A DNA stretch of 34,922 nt from an uncultured Lachnospiraceae bacterium (GTDB lineage: Bacteria > Bacillota > Clostridia > Lachnospirales > Lachnospiraceae). The position numbers were made by a program, and so were the translations under genes. A model generated the notes under the pieces. It did not search any database and was not told the origin of the DNA. It was given only the letters and a program-made list of their open reading frames with translations. How positions within the stretch are numbered: the first letter of the stretch is position 1; the number at the start of each line of letters is the position of its first letter. The stretch spans positions 1 through 34,922 of the forward strand of contig CAJOFQ010000018.1 of assembly GCA_905233955.1 (NCBI GenBank). The letters are read 5' to 3'. Shown piece after piece: positions 22,958 through 30,257 of this stretch.

Positions 22958-23620
22958 ATGGCAAAGTACAAATGCAAGGTTTGCGGAGAAGTATTCGAAG
23001 TAAAGGACGGCGAGACACCCGTTTGCCCGCGCTGCAAGCAGGGTGGGGACAAGCTGGAGCTTGTAGACGAGACAGCAGGCAGCACCAACCCTTATGCAGG
23101 CACACAGACTGAGAAGAATCTTCAGGCAGCTTTTGCCGGAGAATCCCAGGCACGCAACAAATATACATATTTTGCTTCCAAGGCCAAGAAGGAAGGCTAC
23201 GAGCAGATTGCAGCACTGTTTTTGAAGACAGCAGACAATGAGAAGGAGCATGCCAAGATGTGGTTCAAGGAATTGAACGGCATTGGCTCCACAGCAGAGA
23301 ATCTTGGGGCTGCGGCTGATGGTGAGAATTATGAGTGGACAGATATGTACGACGATTTTGCCAAGACAGCCGAGAAAGAAGGCTTCAAGGAATTAGCCGA
23401 GAAATTCCGTGGAGTAGCTGCAATTGAGAAGCATCATGAGGAGAGATACCGCGCACTGCTTAAAAATGTTGAAATGCAGGAAGTATTCAAGAAGAGCGAG
23501 GTTAAGGTTTGGGAATGCCGCAATTGCGGACACATAGTAGTTGGTACCGAAGCTCCGGAAGTATGCCCGGTATGCGATCATCCGCAGAGCTTTTTCGAGG
23601 TTAATGCGGAAAATTATTGA
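22958..23620 (+). CDS. rbr: Rubrerythrin with N- and C-terminal rubredoxin-like domains
   Basis: A 220-residue protein from ATG 22958 ([10 protein letters not shown]); in-frame upstream codons to 22880 lack family similarity. It reduces hydrogen peroxide in anaerobes. Layout: an N-terminal rubredoxin-like knuckle (Cys6, Cys9, Cys23, Cys26), a ferritin-like diiron domain with iron-ligand segments [22 protein letters not shown] and [11 protein letters not shown], and a C-terminal rubredoxin domain (CRNCG ... [11 protein letters not shown]). Two metal knuckles flanking the diiron domain make it slightly longer than the classical form. The SD is loosely placed (AAAGGA about 10 bases upstream). 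The large sensor kinase follows after 52 bp in the same direction. Confidence 0.94.
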   Translation: MAKYKCKVCGEVFEVKDGETPVCPRCKQGGDKLELVDETAGSTNPYAGTQTEKNLQAAFAGESQARNKYTYFASKAKKEGYEQIAALFLKTADNEKEHAKMWFKELNGIGSTAENLGAAADGENYEWTDMYDDFAKTAEKEGFKELAEKFRGVAAIEKHHEERYRALLKNVEMQEVFKKSEVKVWECRNCGHIVVGTEAPEVCPVCDHPQSFFEVNAENY

Positions 23621-23672
23621 TATACCGTAGATATTCCCGACAAATGTCCCACAGCAGGTGGAGGGTTCCGAT

Positions 23673-26600
23673 ATGTTTGATTTTAAAACAGATTTTTACA
23701 AAATATTATTCCAGTCCCTTGACAACAATTCAGTGTTGATGCGCGTTGAATCAGACGGTATTTATCATCCTATATGGTGTTCACGGGAATACGCCGAGAT
23801 GATGGAAGGAACAGAGGAAGAATGTATCCGATATGAGAGCGTCGAGAGCATGGGTTCGATCCATCCGGACGACCGTGAGGAAGTGGGCTATTTGTTCAGG
23901 AATCATTCTGCCAGGAACGGAGCCAATAACCTTACCTTCAGAAAATACACAGTGCAGGGCAATATGATATGGGTTTGTGTTCACTATGCTTTTCTGGAGG
24001 AGGAGGGGACACAATATGCCTATTGTACATATTTTGATGTAACAGAGCTAAAAGAGAGCCAGCAGCAGACTCTTGCAATGTACCGGGAGCTTAACAAGGA
24101 GCTTGACGCACTGTCTAATGAGAGTCTGGCAGCCCTCCGGTCGAATCTGACCAAGGGAGTAGTTGAAGAGGTTCACGGACGGGATCTTTATGATGTGGAC
24201 AAAGCCGGTGCGCCCATAGAGGATCTTATTAAGGTTCGCATGGAGAATATGCCCGTCGCCTCCGACAGAGAGACCTATGTCAAGGTATTTGATCTGGAGA
24301 GGCTCAAGGAAAAATATTATCTTGGAGAAGGCCCTTCATCACTGGTTTTTTTTTCCCGCCGCCAGTCCGGCAGACAATGCTTTATCAAGTATTCGGCAGC
24401 GATGCGCAAGGATCCCGTTACCGGAGATGTAATTGTTCTGGGCGTGGAAACCGAGTACAACAATGAAAAAGTAGCCGAAGTCCTGAATGATAAGGTTCTT
24501 GCAAAGCAGTATGACATGGTTTGCTACATAGTAAGCGAGAACTATGGTGTAGTAATAGGTGACGCAGCCAATATTTCCAAGGGCAGTATTTTTCCCAAGG
24601 AACGGGATGGAATCTACATGGATTACATCAGGGATCAGGTTATCCCGGTTGCAGCCTCGCTGCATAATAGGGATGAGCTTGAGAAGGCACTTTCAGTGGA
24701 GACAATTGCGAGAGAGCTTGAGGATAAAGAGACCTATGTAGTTGATGTTACCTGTGATATAGACGGCGAATATTATTACAAACGCTTTACATATTATGCA
24801 GTTGACAGAGAGACTAATTTCTACATTCTTCTCAAATCAGACATCACGGATGTCATAGCCGAACAGAGCCAGCGTGAACAGACCCAGGCTGTATATAACA
24901 ATATGCTGGATCAGTTCAACGCAATCGCGGACGAGAGCCTTACGGTAATCCGTTCCAACATGACAAAGGGTATTATCGAGGATGTCAGAGGATGCGACCT
25001 GTACCCGACCGATCGCGAGGGAGGAACGGTTGAAGAATATGCTAACAGCAGGCTGGAGAATTTCTTTGTAGAAGAAGATCGCCAGAGGTATATTGAAACC
25101 TTCGACATTGACAACATGTTAAACAGAACAGACCGGGGTGGGGGACCTTCCACACTCGTCGCGTATTGCCGCCGTCATTCCGGGCGTCACTGTTTTGTCA
25201 GATTTTCCGGATCTGTCAGCAAAAATCCCATAACAGGGGATGTGGTAGCTCTTGCAACCGAGACAGAATACAATACAGAGATGGTCAATCAGGTACTGGA
25301 CGAGAAGGTACTCACACAGCAATATGACATGATCACATATATTGTCAATGGTTGTTATGGAGTAGCTATAGGTGATTCCAACAAGAGCTCCAAGGGTAAT
25401 ATTTTCCCCAGGGAATTGAACGGGGTTTATGAGGATTATATTAAGGATCAGGTGGTACCGCTTCTTAGCGGAAACCAGGAAGAAAAGACAGCCACGGCAG
25501 AAGCCCTGATGCTCAAAACGGTTGATGAGAATCTTAGAGAATCAGAGCCCTATACAGTGGATGTGAACTGCGAGATTGACGGGGAAGTGTTTAATAAACG
25601 CTTCATGTTCTACGCAGTCGACCGGGATAAGAAATTCTACATCCTGCTGAAGAGTGACATGACAGATGTACTAAGAGAAGAGCGCGAGCGCAATGAACTG
25701 CTGGCCAACGCCCTTCACGATGCGGAGCAGGCGAATGTGGCCAAGACAGCATTCCTAAGCAGCATGAGCCACGAGATCAGGACTCCTATGAATGCTATTA
25801 TCGGACTGGACAGCATAGCATTGAAGGAACCGAATCTTTCCGACCGCACCAGAGAGAAGCTTGAGAAGATCGGAGGCAGCGCCAAGCATCTGCTGGGACT
25901 TATCAACGATATCTTGGATATGAGCCGGATTGAGAGCGGTCGAATGTCTCTCAAGAAGGAGGAATTTTCCTTCCGAGAGATGTTGGAGCAGATCAATACC
26001 ATGATTCATGGGCAGTGTGAGGATAAGGGTCTGACCTATGACTGCCGTATTATAGGACATGTTGATGATTATTATATTGGGGATGATATGAAGCTCAAGC
26101 AGGTAATCATCAACATCCTTGGCAACGCAGTCAAATTCACCCCCGTGGATGGAACAGTTTCCTTCATCGTCGAGCGGACAGCAAAGTTTGACGGCAAATC
26201 CACTCTTCGTTTTGTCATGAAGGATACCGGTATCGGAATGGACAAGGATTACCTGCCGAAGATCTTCGAGCCATTCAGCCAGGAGAATGAGAACAGTGCC
26301 AACAAATTAGGCAGCACCGGCCTTGGAATGGCGATCACGAAGAATATTGTCGAGATGATGAACGGCAATATTTCCGTGGAGAGTGAAAAGGGCGTGGGAT
26401 CCACATTTACGGTTAATGTTACCCTTCGCAACAGCAAGAGAACCCTTCAGCAGAGCGAGAGTATACGGCCCCAGGATATGAATGTGCTTATCATAGATGA
26501 TGATCCTGTAGCGTGTGAGCATGCCAAGCTGGTTCTCGAAGAGGTAGGCATAGTTGCTGATACATGCCTTAGCGGAGCAGAGGCTCTTCAGATGATCGAG

Positions 26601-27278
26601 CTTCGTCACGCCAGACGGGATGCGTACAATCTTATCCTTGTCGACTGGAAGATGCCGGGTCAGGATGGAGTGGAGGTTACCAAGGAGATCCGTAAATTAT
26701 ACAACGGCGAGACCACCATCATTATTCTTACGGCCTATAGTTGGGATGACATAGTAGAAGAAGCTTTGGATGCAGGAGTTGACAGCTTTATGGCCAAGCC
26801 TCTGTTTGCGTCCAATGTTATGCACGAATTCAAGCAGGTTGTCAGGAACAAGGGCATTGATAGCCAGGAGGAGATACACAGAGCAGATCTTAACGGGCGT
26901 CATATTCTTCTGGCGGAGGATATGATGATCAATGCCGAGATTATGAAGGAACTTCTGAAGATGAGATCCATAGAAGTCAGCCATGCGGAGAATGGACAGG
27001 CTGCAGTGGATATGTTTGAAAACAGTGACGAGGGCTTTTTCGATGCTGTTCTTATGGATGTGCGGATGCCGGTTATGGATGGTCTGGAAGCTACCCGCAC
27101 TATTCGTGCACTTTCGAGGCCGGATGCAGGCAAGATACCTATCATAGCCATGACAGCCAATGCCTTTGATGAGGATGTTCAGCATTCACTCCAGGCAGGC
27201 ATGACGGCACATTTGTCCAAGCCGGTTGATCCGGATGCCTTGTTTGATACGCTTGAGACCCTGATCAGAGATGAATAA
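23673..27278 (+). CDS. Soluble hybrid histidine kinase, duplicated sensor module, two REC domains
   Basis: A 1201-residue protein from ATG 23673 (GGAGGG seven bases upstream). There are no membrane segments. Residues 1-130 form a PAS-like domain (CSREYAEMMEG ... HPDDREEV ... YFDVTELK). Residues 137-395 and 408-667 are two homologous copies of an approximately 260-residue sensor module; both contain RSNxTKG, CRRxSGRxCF-like, TEYN and YAVDR segments. Then comes DHp with SSMSHEIRTPMN (His700), an ATPase domain (INILGNAVKFT, DTGIGM, STGLGMAI), REC1 (Asp991 in LVDWKMPGQDG) and REC2 (Asp1129 in LMDVRMPVMDG). All catalytic residues look intact. No HPt or output gene is adjacent, so phosphotransfer may go to proteins encoded elsewhere, including the HPt proteins in this window. 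Confidence 0.93.
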   Translation: MFDFKTDFYKILFQSLDNNSVLMRVESDGIYHPIWCSREYAEMMEGTEEECIRYESVESMGSIHPDDREEVGYLFRNHSARNGANNLTFRKYTVQGNMIWVCVHYAFLEEEGTQYAYCTYFDVTELKESQQQTLAMYRELNKELDALSNESLAALRSNLTKGVVEEVHGRDLYDVDKAGAPIEDLIKVRMENMPVASDRETYVKVFDLERLKEKYYLGEGPSSLVFFSRRQSGRQCFIKYSAAMRKDPVTGDVIVLGVETEYNNEKVAEVLNDKVLAKQYDMVCYIVSENYGVVIGDAANISKGSIFPKERDGIYMDYIRDQVIPVAASLHNRDELEKALSVETIARELEDKETYVVDVTCDIDGEYYYKRFTYYAVDRETNFYILLKSDITDVIAEQSQREQTQAVYNNMLDQFNAIADESLTVIRSNMTKGIIEDVRGCDLYPTDREGGTVEEYANSRLENFFVEEDRQRYIETFDIDNMLNRTDRGGGPSTLVAYCRRHSGRHCFVRFSGSVSKNPITGDVVALATETEYNTEMVNQVLDEKVLTQQYDMITYIVNGCYGVAIGDSNKSSKGNIFPRELNGVYEDYIKDQVVPLLSGNQEEKTATAEALMLKTVDENLRESEPYTVDVNCEIDGEVFNKRFMFYAVDRDKKFYILLKSDMTDVLREERERNELLANALHDAEQANVAKTAFLSSMSHEIRTPMNAIIGLDSIALKEPNLSDRTREKLEKIGGSAKHLLGLINDILDMSRIESGRMSLKKEEFSFREMLEQINTMIHGQCEDKGLTYDCRIIGHVDDYYIGDDMKLKQVIINILGNAVKFTPVDGTVSFIVERTAKFDGKSTLRFVMKDTGIGMDKDYLPKIFEPFSQENENSANKLGSTGLGMAITKNIVEMMNGNISVESEKGVGSTFTVNVTLRNSKRTLQQSESIRPQDMNVLIIDDDPVACEHAKLVLEEVGIVADTCLSGAEALQMIELRHARRDAYNLILVDWKMPGQDGVEVTKEIRKLYNGETTIIILTAYSWDDIVEEALDAGVDSFMAKPLFASNVMHEFKQVVRNKGIDSQEEIHRADLNGRHILLAEDMMINAEIMKELLKMRSIEVSHAENGQAAVDMFENSDEGFFDAVLMDVRMPVMDGLEATRTIRALSRPDAGKIPIIAMTANAFDEDVQHSLQAGMTAHLSKPVDPDALFDTLETLIRDE

Positions 27279-27311
27279 TGAGGTGCAAAACACCATTTGG
27301 CCTTCAAATCA
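27275..27311 (+). repeat. Divergent dispersed-motif copy after the hybrid kinase
   Basis: ATAATGAGGTGCAAAACACC followed by ATTTGGCCTTCAAATCA aligns with the minus strand of 11897-11938 over about 37 bp with roughly nine differences. It is the most diverged copy and starts at the kinase stop codon. Confidence 0.5.
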
Positions 27312-27320
27312 TGTGAATGA

Positions 27321-27361
27321 AAAATGCCTGTTGTCTGTCATGGACATCAGGCATTTTCTTC
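27321..27361. terminator. Bidirectional terminator between convergent genes
   Basis: AAAATGCCTG (27321-27330) pairs exactly with CAGGCATTTT (27348-27357), with an inner TGTC/GACA. T-runs follow on both strands. On the minus side the stem overlaps the last codons and stop of the 27347-28390 gene. Confidence 0.8.
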
Positions 27362-28390
27362 GTCAATCAGGTGCAGTATAGCGTCCGCATAGGAGTATGG
27401 ATCATCGGATGCCAGCGCAGTTCCGTCCTCCCACTGAAGCTGAAGGGTATGGGCAGAAGAATCAGTAGCAGCAATGTCCTTGTCCAGCATAAGTGCGGCA
27501 TCAATCATGGGATCCCTGTCGGATTCGTATCCAAATGCTGCGAACACATCACATTGACCAATATACGCATAGCAATGGGAACAGTCTTCCTCAACGAACA
27601 CATGCTCCTTAAGGCCCAGCATTCTAATCAGTAATCTGATTCGTGCTGTTTCAGCTATCTCTCCGGCAGAAGCCGTCAGAAGCCCGGCGCAGGAACGCTC
27701 TTGATCTACATCCTCCGGATAAGGTTTTACAATATCCCATCTGAAGAGTATTTTTCTTTTCTTGAGAATACGCGCAGTCAAAAGCGCAAGATCCCAATAT
27801 TTGTGATGATGTAGATTCCAGGAGGATACAATTCTGATCCCCTGAAAATACATATCCTCCCAGGCAGGGCTTCTGTACGCCAGCCTGTCCAGAAAATGAC
27901 GCCTTACATCGTCAGACATGATATAGGTTTTTGCGGCAAGATCGGGAAATAACCTTAACAGATCAGCCTTTATGGAAAAAGAAGCGGCGTTGATCTGGTC
28001 AAATCTGTCATAAAAATATCTATACAATTCTTTTGATGTCGATATGGCTGCCGGCTGCCTGTGCAAAAACAGGTGCCAGGTATTGGCATGCACCATTTTA
28101 AGTGCGTCCCGCACCGACATATCATCCGAAAAAACTCCTACACTGTCATAGCAAGTGTTATCGTCAATAGAAGTTAAAAGCTTGATTCCCGGAGGAATTA
28201 GTTCAAGAGCTTTTTTGTAATGATCTGACAGGTTAAATAAAAGCCTTTTTCGGGGATTTTGAACATCACTTAAGAAGACACTGACTGAGTATTCCTCCTG
28301 GGGAATCAGGCAGAGTCTTTCCAGCAGCGCCGCGGATTCCGGGCTGCGATGCAGATTTGGAATTACAAACAAAAAAGAGAGGGCCACCAC
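27347..28390 (-). CDS. Unrecognised two-domain protein, possibly glycosyltransferase-like
   Basis: A 347-residue soluble protein with a GTG start behind GGGAGG (nine bases). The N-terminal half alternates short hydrophobic strands with helices (LSFLFVIPNLH, EYSVSVFLSD, YDSVGVFSDDM). The C-terminal half reads IRIVSSWNLHHHKYWDLALL, then KILFRWDIVKPYPEDV, a 'LLIRMLGLKEHVFVEEDCSH' region, and 'DVFAAFGYESDRDPMIDAALMLDKDIAATD'. That layout resembles the nucleotide-sugar half of GT-B glycosyltransferases, where a late E/D-rich loop precedes 'A..G.P.V..D'. No defining motif confirms it. A 9-codon ORF lies just upstream. Function not established. Confidence 0.7.
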   Translation of the reverse strand: MVALSFLFVIPNLHRSPESAALLERLCLIPQEEYSVSVFLSDVQNPRKRLLFNLSDHYKKALELIPPGIKLLTSIDDNTCYDSVGVFSDDMSVRDALKMVHANTWHLFLHRQPAAISTSKELYRYFYDRFDQINAASFSIKADLLRLFPDLAAKTYIMSDDVRRHFLDRLAYRSPAWEDMYFQGIRIVSSWNLHHHKYWDLALLTARILKKRKILFRWDIVKPYPEDVDQERSCAGLLTASAGEIAETARIRLLIRMLGLKEHVFVEEDCSHCYAYIGQCDVFAAFGYESDRDPMIDAALMLDKDIAATDSSAHTLQLQWEDGTALASDDPYSYADAILHLIDEENA

Positions 28391-28405
28391 CTTTGTAGAC
28401 CTCCC

Positions 28406-28435
28406 TTAATCTCTTGGGAAAGTATTAGTATGCAT
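28406..28435 (-). CDS. Possible 9-codon leader peptide (MHTNTFPRD)
   Basis: On the minus strand, AAGGAG about nine bases before an ATG at 28435 opens a nine-codon frame ending TAA at 28406. It lies 16 bp before the GTG start of the larger gene, and that gene's SD (GGGAGG) begins almost at the leader stop. This spacing suits translational coupling. No run of one amino acid points to classical attenuation. Confidence 0.35.
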   Translation of the reverse strand: MHTNTFPRD

Positions 28436-28689
28436 TTTTTTATTTCTCCTTTCCTTTCCTCTTGCTTATTATTTCGGATGTTTTTCAAAAATCTTTAGGG
28501 TTAACAGCGATTTTTTTAAGGAAATACTGATTAATTCAGTATTTCCTTACAGAGATGCACAGAAAATCGCATAGGAATGCGCTTCGCGCAGGAAACGCTT
28601 TAATCAGCGTTTCCTTAAAAAAGGTCAGCATTTCAATCCGGCCGATCTTAACCCGATTTAGTCCCGGATTCCACGAGATGAAAATAATC

Positions 28690-28753
28690 TGAAATGTTTC
28701 AGGAATTTAACACAAAAAAACCGAAATACTTCAGGTTTTTGATGCAAAAAAGC
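28690..28753 (+). repeat. Two imperfect 32-bp direct repeats before the ATPase gene
   Basis: Units at 28690-28721 and 28722-28753 share the pattern GAAATnnTTCAGGnnTTT followed by AnnCAAAAAA. A third unit may begin at 28754 (TGAAGTTG). The second unit overlaps the likely -35 region (TTGATG, 28739-28744) of the ATPase promoter, so the repeats may be an operator. Confidence 0.6.
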
Positions 28754-28770
28754 TGAAGTTGTGATAAAAT
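28739..28770 (+). promoter_or_regulatory. Possible promoter of the ATPase gene
   Basis: TTGATG (28739-28744) lies 17-20 bp before a TGATAAAAT sequence (28762-28770) that supplies a -10-like box; the exact register is ambiguous. Confidence 0.4.
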
Positions 28771-28801
28771 AGGCCTGCTTGAATAGTTTTGGAGGCGGCA
28801 T

Positions 28802-30103
28802 ATGGAACGAACCTTTTACAATACACTGCTGGAATGGGAGGAACACAAGACGCGTGAACCTTTAATGGTTGTTGGAGCGCGGCAAGTCGGCAAGACCTAT
28901 ATAATCCGTGAGTTTTGCGAGAAAATGTATTCTGACTATCTATATATCAATCTGGAAAAACAGTCAGAGTATATAGAAATATTTTCCGGGAATCTTGCGC
29001 CGGAGAAGATTATTCGTGAACTTGAGATTCTGTCTGGCTGCAAGCTAAGCGAAGAGACAGCAATCTTTATCGATGAGATTCAACAGTCGGAAGATGCGAT
29101 TACAGCATTGAAGTATTTTTGTGAGGCGGAAACTAATTACCGTATCATCTGTGCAGGAAGTCTGTTGGGCGTGAAGCTGAACCGTTTTCACAGCTCATTT
29201 CCGGTTGGAAAGGTAGTAATAAAGCAGATGTACCCAATGAGCTTTCGAGAGTTTTTGACGGCTTGTGGAGAATCACTTCTGATGGAGGCAATTGGAGAAA
29301 GTCTGCAGCGAAGGAAGCCACTTTCTGCAGCCGTTCACGAAAAAGCATTGAAATTGTATCATGATTATCTGTTCGTTGGAGGCATGCCGAAGGCTGTGGG
29401 GAATTACCTGGCACAGAATTACAATGTGGCACATATTGATGAGGGATTGCTGTCTGACCTGGTGACCTCCTATCTGGCCGATATGACAAAATACACTACC
29501 AGCCCGGCGGAAGGGGTGAAAATACAGGAGGTATATCGTTCAATCCCACGACAGTTGGCACATGAGAATCCCAAATTCAAATACAAAGAAGTTCGCACTC
29601 ATGCAACAAAAAGGGATTTTATGCTGCCGGTAGATTGGCTGGTGTCGGCGCAGATGGTCTGGAAAGTCAACAAATGTGATTTTGCACAGACTCCGTTGTC
29701 GGTATATGAAGATGCAGACAGTTTCAAGCTGTATCTGTCCGATGTCGGGATTCTATCCAGGCAGAGTGGTATGCAGTACAGGAATCTGTCATCATCCGTT
29801 GATAATCTGTTCAAAGGAGTAATAGCAGAGAATTTTGTGATACAGCAAATGGCTCCCCAGCTAAACGGATTATACTACTTCAAGCCGGATCAAAGCATGG
29901 AGGTGGATTTGTTGTTGGATACGAAGGACGGGCTGATTCCTCTGGAGATCAAGGCAGGGCGGCATCGGCGGTCAACAAGCCTTAAGAATTATCGCAAAAA
30001 ATACAATCCGCCTTATGCGTATCGCCTGTCGGAGAACAATATCGGGGAAACAGACTCTCTTCGCTCCATACCGATATACGCGGCGGAATGGATAGAGGTT
30101 TAG
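28802..30103 (+). CDS. AAA ATPase with C-terminal DUF4143 (nuclease-like) domain
   Basis: A 433-residue protein with a strong SD (GGAGG, six bases before ATG). Walker A is GARQVGKT near residue 26, Walker B is AIFIDEIQQS near 84, followed by the sensor-like YRIICAGSLLGV and the family segment YPMSFREFL. The C-terminal DUF4143 domain ends with a PD-(D/E)xK-type pattern: MEVDLLL ... GLIPLEIKAG. Members are widespread, highly mobile in gut Firmicutes and Bacteroidetes, and of unknown cellular role; defence or regulatory roles have been suggested but not shown. It is a single-gene unit flanked by repeat-rich DNA, and its gene-level isolation is consistent with horizontal gain. Confidence 0.9.
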   Translation: MERTFYNTLLEWEEHKTREPLMVVGARQVGKTYIIREFCEKMYSDYLYINLEKQSEYIEIFSGNLAPEKIIRELEILSGCKLSEETAIFIDEIQQSEDAITALKYFCEAETNYRIICAGSLLGVKLNRFHSSFPVGKVVIKQMYPMSFREFLTACGESLLMEAIGESLQRRKPLSAAVHEKALKLYHDYLFVGGMPKAVGNYLAQNYNVAHIDEGLLSDLVTSYLADMTKYTTSPAEGVKIQEVYRSIPRQLAHENPKFKYKEVRTHATKRDFMLPVDWLVSAQMVWKVNKCDFAQTPLSVYEDADSFKLYLSDVGILSRQSGMQYRNLSSSVDNLFKGVIAENFVIQQMAPQLNGLYYFKPDQSMEVDLLLDTKDGLIPLEIKAGRHRRSTSLKNYRKKYNPPYAYRLSENNIGETDSLRSIPIYAAEWIEV

Positions 30104-30108
30104 AAGAT

Positions 30109-30150
30109 GAAAAATGACTTTAATGCCAGAATAATGACTTTAGTGCCAAA
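30109..30150 (+). repeat. Short direct repeat after the ATPase gene
   Basis: AATGACTTTAATGCCA and AATGACTTTAGTGCCA (15 of 16 identical) lie about 20 bp apart just after the ATPase stop codon. Short repeats of this type may mark an insertion edge or a binding site. Confidence 0.5.
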
Positions 30151-30153
30151 TTG

Positions 30154-30182
30154 TTGCGAAATGAAATTGCACGATGTATTAT
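30154..30182 (+). promoter_or_regulatory. Promoter of the giant surface-protein gene
   Basis: TTGCGA (30154-30159), a 17-bp spacer, and TATTAT (30177-30182). The leader of about 70 nt contains CGGC...GCCG enclosing GCGG/CCGC and GGCA/TGCC stems (about 30188-30222). I could not match it to a known riboswitch. Confidence 0.6.
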
Positions 30183-30257
30183 GATTAACGGCGGACTCAC
30201 CCGCAGTGGCAGGGTTTGCCGGTACAAGATAACACCTTTAATAGAAGGAGAGGGTTT

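Larger units (their letters stand above)
28441..28801. repeat. Repeat-rich intergenic region with REP-like hairpins (28507-28615)
   Basis: No gene is seen. AAGGAAATACTGA pairs perfectly with TCAGTATTTCCTT (28518-28548, loop TTAAT), enclosed by GCGATTTT (28507-28514) and AAAATCGC (28563-28570). A related hairpin AGGAAACGCT/AGCGTTTCCT follows (28590-28615) after a GCGCttcGCGC stem. Both loops contain TTAAT and both arms begin AGGAAA, so the hairpins look related. Neither is followed by a T-tract in the outward sense. From 28690, 32-bp direct repeats lead into the ATPase gene. Confidence 0.7.

Noticed and set aside
30183-30257. c-di-GMP, cobalamin or other riboswitch upstream of the surface protein
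   Set aside because: Some short matches (TGCCACTG on the minus strand, GGCAAACC-like) occur, but not in the right order or orientation for any class I know.
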